Below, piece by piece: positions 55,029-64,000 of a stretch of 64,000 nt of DNA. Within the stretch, counting starts at the first letter, position 1; each line of letters begins with the position of its first letter. The DNA is from Sphaeramia orbicularis (taxonomy: Eukaryota > Chordata > Actinopteri > Kurtiformes > Apogonidae), in NCBI RefSeq assembly GCF_902148855.1, contig NC_043963.1:38459307-38523306 (forward strand), given 5' to 3'. A program made the position numbers and the translations under genes. The notes under the pieces are model-generated. The model made no database searches. It saw only the letters and a list, made by a program, of their open reading frames with translations, and had not been told where the DNA came from.

Positions 55029-55337
55029 CACAGCTGAGGCGTTGGACGTGGGCACCACATGTGGTGACTTTTGTTGCAGAGACACCTAAAACCACAAATA
55101 AAAGGATAAATGTGACACAAAAACAACAGCAAAATGTATTCCCGTTTTTTCGTAACGTAAAAACTGAATGTAAATATTTACCTGCACCCAAGAGCAAGCA
55201 AACTGCTGCCAGCACTGGGGGGGAAACAGAACAGTTAACTAGCCATACTTCACCATATAACAAAAAACAATATGCATCTAATTAAGATATCTTAAAATTC
55301 ACCAGTACTCACAGACTGTGATGCAGAGGTGCAGCAT
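55029..55337 (-). pseudogene. Rhamnose-binding lectin 5' cassette (exons 1-3 only)
   Basis: Three intact exons with proper splice sites and phases: 55313-55337 (MLHLCITV), 55182-55214 (LLAAVCLLLGAG) and 55029-55085 ([19 protein letters not shown]). They give a full signal peptide and the first SUEL strand, clearly related to RBL-C exons 1-3 (the third exon shares HVQRLSCG and its flanking splice sequence). No downstream exons follow before RBL-C. It is either the remnant of another lectin gene or an alternative upstream signal-peptide set that splices to RBL-C exon 4. The open frame and intact donors keep the second option alive. Confidence 0.75.
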
Positions 55338-57858
55338 GGTGATGGACTTAGTGAGACTGATCTTGGATGCAACAGGCGGCTCAGTATTAATTCTTTCATA
55401 TCTAGGACAGTGTGTGCTTATGAAAACAAACCTGAACTTGTTACCCTGATGACAAAAATGGTTATATAATCTAAAAAATAAATAAATAAATAAATAAATA
55501 AAAAACATGGCCAAACACTCTCTAAACAATACTGACCTCAAATCAGTTTGGATGCAGTGCTCATTTTCATGCACAAATTAGTACTTTGGGGAATAAAAAA
55601 AATATTCAGACGCAACATGTTTTATATAATGTCCATAACATAACAAGTTGTTTCTTTCCCTTTTTGTTAAATAGTGGAGTGCTGTATGTTTAAAAATGAA
55701 GAAATGAGTGTAACATGGCATAAAGAAGTAACTCACTGTAGAAATGCAAATGTCCCAAAGACAAGACAAAAATGCACTGATGATGTGGAGTTTTTATTTA
55801 TGTACAAATGACCGTATACAACAGAATGAGATCACATAGAGCAGGAAGGTACTCAATGACCAAGCTCTAAAAAGAGACAAAAAAACTTGTAGTTAAAAAA
55901 AAAAAAAACTTAAAATGAAGGAGAAATCTAATATGTATATACAGTACATATACGCAGTGTTGACTGTGTCCAACACAATGACAAAATACCAAAAAGAAAG
56001 ACATTAAACAATTTATACAAGTGTAATAAATATGTTCAAATCTCAACAATTGCATTTGCAGTGCATTAATTGTTTCTTGCATAAAAGACATGTGTGCAAT
56101 CAGAGTCATAATACTGCAGGTAAAATCCAGAGATCACCAAATTTTTTGGATCATTTAAGGAGTGTGGTGGATGTAATCACATTACTAATAATCTAATCAT
56201 TATTAATAATCATAGTCTGTGGCCAGTCTTACAACACTTAGATATAAAGTTCATTGTGTTTGTGTTTCCTCTTTTTTTAATACAAGCGGCTCTATTGCCA
56301 TGCATTTTTATTTTGATCTCAGTTGCAACTTTCCCAGAACTGAGTGGCTCATGGTCACTGAACTTGGCATCAGCCTGTTAAAAATATCACAAAGGAACAT
56401 CAGTGAATGACGTATCCCCCTGGCCTCCACAAAATCCAAAGTGCTTGTGCTGATGCGAGTTTCACGCACTGACAGGAGAGAGGAAGTATGTCTGTGTACG
56501 TTTTCATTTGTCCCGGTCATCTGTCATCTTTAGTTGTTTTCGATGTTCAATTAGACTGGTATTTCTTCTTCTTCTATTAGGTTGGGGGTGGGAACCAGAT
56601 GTATAAACCTGTAGGGGGAGTGGTCTGTAGGTTGTTTTCCCCTGTCAGGGGTCTTGGAGGGGTGATCCTGAGTTTCAGGGGGGGTTAGTGGGTATTGTGC
56701 CTGAGTTTCAGGGTCATTGGGGTGGGGGTGGGGGAGTCAGGGGCATGGCCAAGGGGGAGTTGGGGGGGCAGTACCCCCCAGGGGCAAGAACTGCCCTCCA
56801 CAGGGACAAGCTCTGTCCCCCTGTGAAATGCCCTGTCCAGCCTGCCAGAGCTGAACAGATGCTGTTTGACAGTCCCTCCCCCCCAGTCCAACAATCACAA
56901 TCCCCCTTGGTGCAACAATATTTTCCTGCACCCCCAAACAAGCAAATGCCCACCCACCCATGACATTCTGGTCACACCTCTGAGGTGAGTCCAGGTGTGA
57001 ATGGTTGCTTTTTGAGAATTATTTTGGGAGGCTGATGATGCCTTTTCCTTTTTCGGGCTTTTCCTCTATTCTTGGGTCCTTGGTTTGTCTTTGAGGAAGG
57101 CTCAGCCAGGGTAACCTCAGGTCCCCAGTGCTTTCCTGAACGGCTTATCTTCCTTCTTTTTCTCTTTGGCCTTTGTAGGGATTTCCTTTGCTGTGTAATT
57201 GAAGGTTCAGATGACCCCCAGTTTGTGTTCCAGTGGGTAGTGAGAATCAGAACCAGTCTGATTGAACTTTGAAAACAACTAAGGATGAGAGAGGGAGTAG
57301 TTTTTGTGCATTTTACTGGAAAAATACTGAATGTCTTGAAATGATATGATGATGAGATGACAAAGTCAAAAATATTGGATGGTTTTCCATTTATGCTCTA
57401 AAAACAAACTGATGACAGTTGAACCAGTTGAACACACTGATCATTATATCTTCTTGAATCAAATGCCAGGGGATAAAAAAGGTTCTTAAAAAATACTGAA
57501 GTATGACTGATTCAGAGGGAATCTTTCACATCTTATCTGCTACATATCTCTGTATCTTTACCTGCTAAAGCTAATAGTCTTAAATACTAATGATCTTTAC
57601 ATTCTCACACAGATAAAGATGAGGATAAATGCATGCGCAAACAGTTGTGTAATGTATAATATTATCTAACTCTGAGCCCAACACTGGAGGATATTTCACT
57701 GGAGTGCAAACACTCATGTTTGACAATGTGGATTGCAAATGGTGCCCCAAGCTGCCCTTAACTGGATGTGAAAATGAGATGATATAAGGCCCCGAAATGT
57801 GTCCAGGGGAAGCACTTTGGTTGAACTGTTAGAACCCCTTCTTCAGGCTCTTTCTTCA
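55338..57858. other. Intergenic region holding one TIR element; no gene recognised
   Basis: Apart from the inverted-repeat element at 56525-57287 no structure or domain was recognised. Proline-rich frames near 56.7-56.96 kb come from the G/C-rich core of that element. Confidence 0.5.
56525..57287. mobile_element. Unclassified element with 36-bp terminal inverted repeats (763 bp)
   Basis: 56525-56560 and the reverse complement of 57252-57287 match at 32 of 36 positions (core TTAGTTGTTTTC and GTTCAAT-AGACTGGT). The interior is unlike its surroundings: a G-rich left half (GGGGTGGGGGTGGGGG) faces a C-rich right half, so it could fold back on itself. No target duplication is obvious and no transposase domain is seen. 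Confidence 0.75.
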
Positions 57859-58176
57859 TTAGCTGCAGGTGAATATAAAGGCGAGGAGGATGAGGAGGAG
57901 GTTGAAGGAGACTCTGGATGCGGTGGCCTTCATCAGGACCTCCACAGGGTAATGGTCACTGACCTCTAGTGCCTGAACAGATTCAAGAAGAAGAAATGGA
58001 TTAGGAACAGCAGAGCACATCTACAAAGATCTAGTATGTTTTACATTAATATTACTGAGTCACACAGCCATAGTGTTACCTGCTCCTCTGTGAGCTGGTA
58101 TGCTGCTTGGAAGTCAAAGGGTTTGGCTGAGGAAGGAACAACTTGCTGATAAAACTTCTCCCCGTGCACAACAATC
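57859..58176 (-). pseudogene. DNase I-like gene, last two exons only (DNASE1L1 type)
   Basis: DNase I-family enzymes cut DNA using paired histidines and divalent metal. The penultimate exon (58080-58176) encodes IVVHGEKFYQQVVPSSAKPF then DFQAAYQLTEEQ. The last (57859-57972) encodes ALEVSDHYPVEVLM, with the conserved catalytic-site His in SDHYPVE, and a hydrophobic end (FNLLLILLAFIFTC) like the C-terminal tail of DNASE1L1. Splice sites and phases are intact. No upstream exon was found between 58177 and the duplication boundary at 59817, so as seen here the gene lacks most of its body. It is probably a truncated copy; a gene with a very long intron running past the window is less likely. Confidence 0.8.
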
Positions 58177-59049
58177 CTGTAAAAACACACCAGGTTGGAC
58201 ATGTTAAGTCAAAGCTCAGGTTCAAAATGTGCAGTTGTACAAACATCCTACAACTCTGTGACATTAAGTGTAAGTTTCAACACTGACATCCTGGTTTATA
58301 TCCTGTTAAGAATACAGCTGATAGAAGCAAAGACAAAGTGATGTCTGTGAAATTATGATTTCAACAGGGTAACAGTAGTGTGGCTGAATTATTCATCTAT
58401 AGCAAACATTTTTGTTTAGACCTTTAAAGATTAAGATTAAGACTGAAGCACTAGTGTGACATTTCTGTGAGTACATGTGTGAAACTGATACTGCTTTCAC
58501 AACCGTCTGGAGACAGATATGAGACTAAAGCTAGGAGACAACTAAAACACCCACAGTGAGACATACTCAGCTTATTACTGACCTTACAATCACAAAACCC
58601 TGAATGTTACTGACACGCTGCATAGGGACAATGCCTATCCATCTGTAGTGAAATACTACTTCAAATTCTTTTACAGTGCTATAAGTTCTTTGAAAATACA
58701 CCTTGTTATTTGAAGCTTATCAATAATAAACTTAAGATATTACACTTGAGATTATTCTTCTATTCTTTTGTAATGCGTATTTATTGTGTAATGACCATAA
58801 CAAAAAATTTATTCTGATTTAACTAAGTAAATGGTTTAGATCCATCCATTTAATAATTACTGCAATCATGGAATCATGTTCTTTAACCCTTTAACTGATG
58901 TGAGTGGCTTCTCATTTCTTCAACAACCATCAGTTTGATAGAGTGCATAAGGATTGGACAATGTCTGGATGCCAGATTAGAGTAAAATTGTGAAAGAGGC
59001 CATGATATATAATTTTCACACATGGATTGGCCACTATAGAGACCAGACC
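58177..59049. other. Stretch upstream of the DNase exons; no exon recognised
   Basis: The minus strand was read for DNase I family blocks upstream of IVVHGE and none was found. The sequence is AT-rich intron-like DNA. Confidence 0.5.
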
Positions 59050-59420
59050 TGAATCCCATTGAGAATTCTTTACTATCATTTATTCGAAATATTAAAGCTA
59101 CACAAACTCCAGAAATTATTCACAGAAAACTGTCATTTTTTTGCTGATCAACATAATTATTGTACAAGACAAACCACTGAAACACGGTGTGCTCTGCCTT
59201 TAGGCAGAACAAATCAGTTTCAGCGAACTGTTTTTTATCGGGCCATGGTTGCATGGAATGGATTGCCAGTGTTTTTGTTGTTGGAAAATAATAGAAAATG
59301 TTTTCAAAAGAAATTAAAACTTTTTTTGTTAACACAACAGGCATGAAATGGAATGAGTATTGCTAATATTGAAAGATGTTTTATGATTTGTATCAGATAG
59401 CTATTGGTTGGTGAAGGAGT
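59050..59420 (+). mobile_element. LINE fragment: C-terminal end of ORF2 and 3' tail
   Basis: An open frame (59059-59346) has the pattern of the extreme C-terminus of non-LTR retrotransposon ORF2: HNYCTRQTTETRCALPLGRT, then a stretch with FYRAMVAWNGLP and FQKKLKLFLL. Only the 5'-truncated end is present. The clade (Rex1/CR1/L2-like) is not certain. Confidence 0.6.
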
Positions 59421-59485
59421 GCAAATGTATAGTACTTACTTTGTTTGTTTATTTATTTTAATTGCATTGGGCTGTTGCATATATC

Positions 59486-59489
<4 letters not shown>

Positions 59490-59573
<84 letters not shown>

Positions 59574-59582
59574 GGGGGGGGC
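59490..59582. repeat. (GT)n microsatellite ending in a G run
   Basis: About 38 GT units with one GG interruption near 59531, then GGGTGGGGGGGGGG. Confidence 0.95.
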
Positions 59583-59689
59583 AAAGTGTGCCTAAGAGAG
59601 CAGCAGAGAGATATAGAGAGATGTGCGCACAGACAGAGAAACTGGGAGAGAAGATGCACTCGCATGAACCCTGTGAGGAAATTCAAGTA

Positions 59690-59816
59690 ATTTGCTGGAC
59701 GTTTAGAGGAGAAACTGCAACAAAAGTATTGATCTCATAACGCTAGTATCGATCCGATACCGATACTCACCTTGGTATTGATACTATCGATATTTAGATC
59801 AATACACCCAGCTCTA
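59690..59816. repeat. Terminal fragment of a DNA transposon at the duplication boundary
   Basis: Read from the right the segment starts TAGAGCTGGGTGTATTGATC and continues with repeated ATCGATA/GATACC words, like the end of a common teleost hAT-type element. Its last base is the base just before the duplicated sequence begins. Confidence 0.55.
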
Positions 59817-59900
59817 ATGGAAAGGCTCATGGAAGGCACATTGCCTCACTATTACATCCCGGCCTGGCCAGGACTCGCCAAGATCACGCCCAGTAAATAG
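59817..59900 (+). pseudogene. Truncated dnajc16 last-exon copy
   Basis: It holds the final 27 codons and stop of dnajc16 (ERLMEGTLPHYYIPAWPGLA in this copy, one Arg-to-His change by G-to-A), followed by the 3' UTR copy to the AATAAA at 60951. No promoter or other exons. Confidence 0.9.
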
Positions 59901-61281
59901 ACTGAGGCGGGTCAGGAAGGACAGACAACGGCTTCTGCCCACGTTAGGCTAGAGCTGCCTTTTTTGCACTTGAAATATTCTATAGCTACAAAATTGGCTT
60001 TAGTGCAGCTACTGTGGGAGAGATGTTTAGTGAGCTCATCTTTAACACATCGCATGCTGTTCTCAGCTGTTCTTAGTCATTTCTTTTAGGCAAATGCTGC
60101 TGCTACAGCTTTGTGAACAAAAAACAACACTGTGGCCGCCTACCTTCAGGACCATCAGTCATGTTCACACACATATTCAAGAAAGGAGGCAGGACATATT
60201 CCTGGAACTACCTTAGTCTTTGATGATGAATACTGTGAACAGAGATGCATGTCTCTACCACTAAATGTTTTTTGCCTTTTTATGCATCTCTGCCCAGATT
60301 TTAAAATTATTTCCTGAATGCTGACTTGCTTGTGCAATATAGCGTACTGCTGTAATGACAATGCCTTTCACCCTGGACCCCAAAGGTTTCTCTGTGTTCT
60401 TCCTCAGTCATTACATTTAGAGAAGATACTCACTCTGTTACATGTAGAGGATGTGGCATAAAGGTTAAGTCACTAAAAACAAGAATTACTAAGCAGCCTT
60501 GGTTTGTTTGACAACCTCAGTTAGCCAGTAGCTTTATGTAGCAAACAGCCAGTCTATTTCATGTGTTGAGTGTTTTTCCAAATGGCTGAGATTGACTCAT
60601 GTATTAGGTCACCTTCAACTACTGTATGTAGACAACACAAGCCAAGTCAAACTATGTGTGTGCTTGCTTTTTAATTAATTTGTTTTGTCGATATGAATTG
60701 TAAAAATGTCCTTAATATAACTTTGTTGGTTCTACAGGATGTAAATATTGTACATTATCATGTTGGGAGGAGTAATTTATATAGAGATCGGTCTGTAACT
60801 GAAAAGATAAGATGAATGTTTTACAAGAATTTATCAAACTGCTGGAGCTTTTCAGTAAGAAGTAATTTTACAACATAGTGTAAATTATGTCAACTACTAT
60901 CATGTGTTTCAGTCTGAGTTCAATAGTGTATTTACTCTCTTGTTGGTTGTAATAAAAGTGCTTTATGTTTATTAATTACATTTTAAATTTTGCACAATAT
61001 CCTACTGTAACTTGACAACTTTCAGTCAGTGAAGTGTTTCTATACATAATAGTTAAAAAAAAAAACACAAACCAACAACAATGGAAAATTTCAACTCTTG
61101 TGATTCAACTAGGACAACAAACATCACACAAAACAGACCAGTTCACACAGGACAAGATTTGAGCTCAGTTTTATTCTGTTCTCACTTTTCTGGCCTCCAC
61201 AGATGTGGATGTGATGACCATGGAGCTTCTGCTGACATTTTATTGAGAGAGATTCCAGTATCTTTAAACTGAAGTCACCCC

Positions 61282-63854
61282 CTAACCTAAAATAGAAAGA
61301 CAAAAAAAATCTGTTACCGCTGCACAGTTTGTAATTTTGCAATTCTGGTTCTTTATTATATTTTCCTGGTCACATCTAGAGTACCCACTTACCTTGACAT
61401 GTATATGCCACCTCCAGGTACTTGTAAGTTTCGAGACAGGGATCACCAAACACTGAGCTGGCTGCTCTGATAGAACAGCTGTTTTTACCGTTGCATCTGT
61501 AATCAGATCATCAGTGAAAACAAATTCATGAGATCTATGATGTTGTCAGAGAAGAGTGATAAAAATGTGAAAATGTGCACGTGATGATTTAGGTTTTCCA
61601 AAACTTTCAAACAGTATTCAATAGTGATGGGGACGAGACTGCCTATGTCGAGACAGAGTTAAGACCGAGTCGAGACCGAGACCGAGACCGTTGGTTTTCC
61701 AATGCAGTCGAGACCGAATCAGGACCAAGTCTTTGAGGAAGTAAGACCGAGTTGAGACCAAGTCTTTCAGGAGTCGAGACCAAGACCATAAAAACAAGTT
61801 AATTTTCATTACCATGATTTAATATCACCCCAGTTAGTAATCAACAGTTAAGCCTACAGACTAAACTAGACTGGGAATTGTTTATAGGAGCAGTCTGGCA
61901 CACTCTTGTCTTCCTAACCTCTTCATATGGACTTTTTACTGTCATTAAAAAAATCCCTACCATACGCATCATCTTCTGCCAATTTCTCAAAACTGCTTCA
62001 ACAGTGCTGCTCTGTCATCAACATGTTAAGCCCACTCTGATTTTGAATCATAGTTAGGACCTGCAGAGCAAATTAAAATGTGCAAGTGGTATGTCTAGAT
62101 TAGTAGGCTAGTATATACATTTGTAATGATGGATAATTGGATTTTTTCTTAACATAAACATTTTTAAAAATCTGTTGGTCTCGAGGACTCACTCTGAAAT
62201 TACAAATCCTTCTCCCACTGTGGTCCAAGACCGAGTCAAGACCAAGTCATTGAAGGGTCGAGGCTGAGACGAGACAGAGAAAGCAGAAAATGGTCTTGAG
62301 ACCAGTCTTGAGTCCGAGACTGGACTCGAGCACTACTACACTAGTATTCAGTTCAACAAATAACAACTTACTTTTCAGCAACTTTGTTGGTAGGACTTAT
62401 GCACTGGGTGTTTACAAGCTTTGAGGAGAGTCGTCTGAAAGAGCATGTGGTGCCATCACGACGCCCAAAGTCAGCACCGATGACAGAAATGACCTGGTTC
62501 TCATCTGACAGAAAAAGAGGAAATAGATGAAAAGGTAAGCAGCAGACATTTTTCACAACATTTTGATTCACAGTGATATGAGCTTACCACACTCCAGGTG
62601 TGCAAAAGACTGTTCACATACGACGAGGTGCTCTGTCAAAGTAACAAAAGTCACTTTAGGCATTAAACTTGTCAAACCCTTGGCAGCTTAGTTTCATTGT
62701 GATTTTTATGCAAATAACTGACTTGCTGGGATACAAGTGTAAGTGGTCTTCAGGTACTTGAAAATGTTGGGACAGGGGTCAGTTGCAAAGATACTGTGGT
62801 TGAGTTCACACTCTGTCTTGCCATTACACCTTCAGGGAAACAGAGCACATTTACAGCAGCGAACAGAGAATACATGCTTTTACAGCAAAACAAGTTCTGT
62901 GTCTCTATATCATGGTTGTGTTGAATACACAATAATACACAAACAAATGAGTACTTTAGAGACGTACAGTATATACTACATAATACAGTATATACTTTAT
63001 AAATTACACAAATGCCTCTCATTCCTATGGAAGCCCATGTCCGCCAGTAAAAAAAAAAGTCAAAATTATGAGATTTAAAAGTCAAAATTATAAGATACCA
63101 ACAGACCACATAGTCCAGTTGCTCGAGCAGAAAGGTCACTTCTCACTGCTCACTGATCTGGCCCTGAACCAGCACCTTCTTGCTTAAAAATCTCTCAAGG
63201 GTACGCTTCCTTAATACAACACCAGTGAAACTGCAAGCATCTCAAGCATTTCCTTTGTGGTAAAACCATGTTAAAAGTAGTCTTTAATACTCCATTTTTG
63301 CATCAGAGGAGCCACAAAGTGATACAATTTGTTGAAAAGGTTGACTTTACAGACTATCTTATAATTGTGACTTTTTTTATTTCAAAATTATGACTTTTTA
63401 TCTCATAATTTCAACTTTTAAATCTCAAAATTTCAACTTTTCTGTCTCATAATTTTGACTTTGTATCTCATAATTTTCTTTTTTTTTTTTTTCATGGCGA
63501 TTAGTTTTTGTTTTGTGTTTTGCTGGCAGAAATGGGCTTCAATACATTCCAGTACTTTTTTGCTTATTTTTGAAAGATTTTTTAATGTCTGAACATTAAG
63601 TTCAACTCTTGGGGACGCATCAAACCCAAACCTTAATTGAGTGAGTAAAATGAGACACACGTTCATACATCATAATGCTGAGATCTTCTGAGTGCTTCTT
63701 CCTTCTGAAAATCTGTACCTTGTCCTGACAATAAATTGAGCATCCGCCAGAGAACAGTCAGTAGTGGCGACCTCCTCTGCAGCTTTCCCTGTAGCGCAGG
63801 TCTCGTGGTCGTTACGCCCGTACAGTACTAACTGTACATCAATTACTCCAGAAT
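61282..63854 (-). CDS. Rhamnose-binding lectin D, exons 4-9 (5' part beyond the window)
   Basis: Exons 63719-63854, 62723-62829, 62588-62632, 62372-62504, 61393-61496 and 61282-61286 copy RBL-C exons 4-9 with all splice sites and frames kept. In these 530 coding bases I find two differences from RBL-C, both amino-acid changes: Arg to His in exon 6 (KRLVV to KHLVV) and Glu to Val in exon 7 (KLENTQC to KLVNTQC). Exons 4, 5 and 8 are identical. Exons 1-3 should lie about 1.2-1.5 kb right of the last exon seen, outside the window. If they are present, this is a fourth functional lectin gene. Confidence 0.88.
61621..62342. mobile_element. hAT-like MITE with internal array, copy 2 (722 bp)
   Basis: It occupies the same site as 47035-47642 with the same 8-bp duplication AGTATTCA (61613-61620, 62343-62350). 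It is 114 bp longer, because the GAGACCGAGTC-type arrays near 61665-61770 and 62290-62330 have more units. Confidence 0.8.
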
Positions 63855-64000
63855 CTGTAACCATCAAACAAGGAGGCATTAAGAAACCAGGGGATAATGT
63901 CTACAAGAAGTAGAAACAAAACAAGTGAATAACTTTGAACCTTCTCCCAAACATAGGGTCAGGTTGACAAATGTAAGAGTAAAATACATAGCTATTATGT

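Larger units (their letters stand above)
59817..64000. repeat. Duplicated segment, copy 2 (runs off the window)
   Basis: It is nearly identical to 45232-50330. It begins in the dnajc16 last exon (residual 84 coding bases, ending in the same stop at 59898-59900) and carries the dnajc16 3' UTR, the lectin 3' exons and both flanking repeats. The dnajc16 piece has no upstream exons and cannot be a gene. Confidence 0.95.

Noticed and set aside
56688-56963. Proline/glycine-rich frames on both strands
   Set aside because: They stem from G- and C-runs in the core of the inverted-repeat element.
61660-61770. CRISPR-like short direct repeats
   Set aside because: The GAGACCGAGTC units are contiguous and degenerate, inside a hAT-like MITE in a vertebrate genome, with no spacers.

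Overview
The window is nuclear DNA of a ray-finned fish, most likely a percomorph teleost. It is AT-rich and rich in microsatellites, its genes are intron-split with GT-AG junctions, and its interspersed repeats are typical of teleosts (hAT, Tc1 and piggyBac MITEs, a tRNA-derived SINE, a LINE 3' end, a solo LTR). It also carries a family of rhamnose-binding (SUEL/gal) lectins, which are common in fish.

Layout. At 2.4-4.5 kb are the first two coding exons of shmt2 (minus strand; the rest lies left of the window). At 5.5-11.7 kb is neurexophilin-4 (nxph4, minus). These two genes are also neighbours in human 12q13. At 11.7-19.4 kb there is a promoter-like CpG patch and a piggyBac transposon with an open, apparently complete transposase (15.36-17.14 kb). 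From 19.4 to 33.5 kb lie two nine-exon lectin genes, RBL-A and RBL-B, both minus, each encoding a signal peptide and two SUEL domains. At 35.1-45.3 kb is the head-to-head pair casp9 (minus, 10 exons) and dnajc16 (plus, 14 exons), also neighbours in human 1p36. A third lectin gene, RBL-C (46.7-51.6 kb, minus), converges tail-to-tail on dnajc16. At 55.0-55.3 kb lie three lone 5' lectin exons. At 57.9-58.2 kb lie the last two exons of a DNase I-like gene (dnase1l1 type).

From 59,817 to the right edge the sequence repeats 45,232-50,330 almost base for base. It starts inside the last exon of dnajc16 and carries exons 4-9 of a fourth lectin gene (RBL-D). The simplest reading is a young tandem duplication of about 14.6 kb. 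That model explains both the dnajc16 tail without a head and the DNase tail without a head. An uncollapsed haplotype in the assembly is the main alternative. A 1,028-bp hAT insertion present in one copy and absent from the other, with the empty target site preserved, dates events within the duplication.

Function. shmt2 (one-carbon metabolism), nxph4 (secreted neurexin ligand), casp9 (apoptosome initiator caspase) and dnajc16 (ER-type membrane J protein) are single-copy vertebrate genes. The lectins are secreted sugar-binding proteins, probably of innate immunity or mucus, expanding as a cluster. Two conserved synteny blocks that are separate in human meet here with the lectin cluster between them. 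No operon, CRISPR array or prokaryotic system is present. The most notable things are the recent duplication with its dated insertions and the growing lectin cluster.
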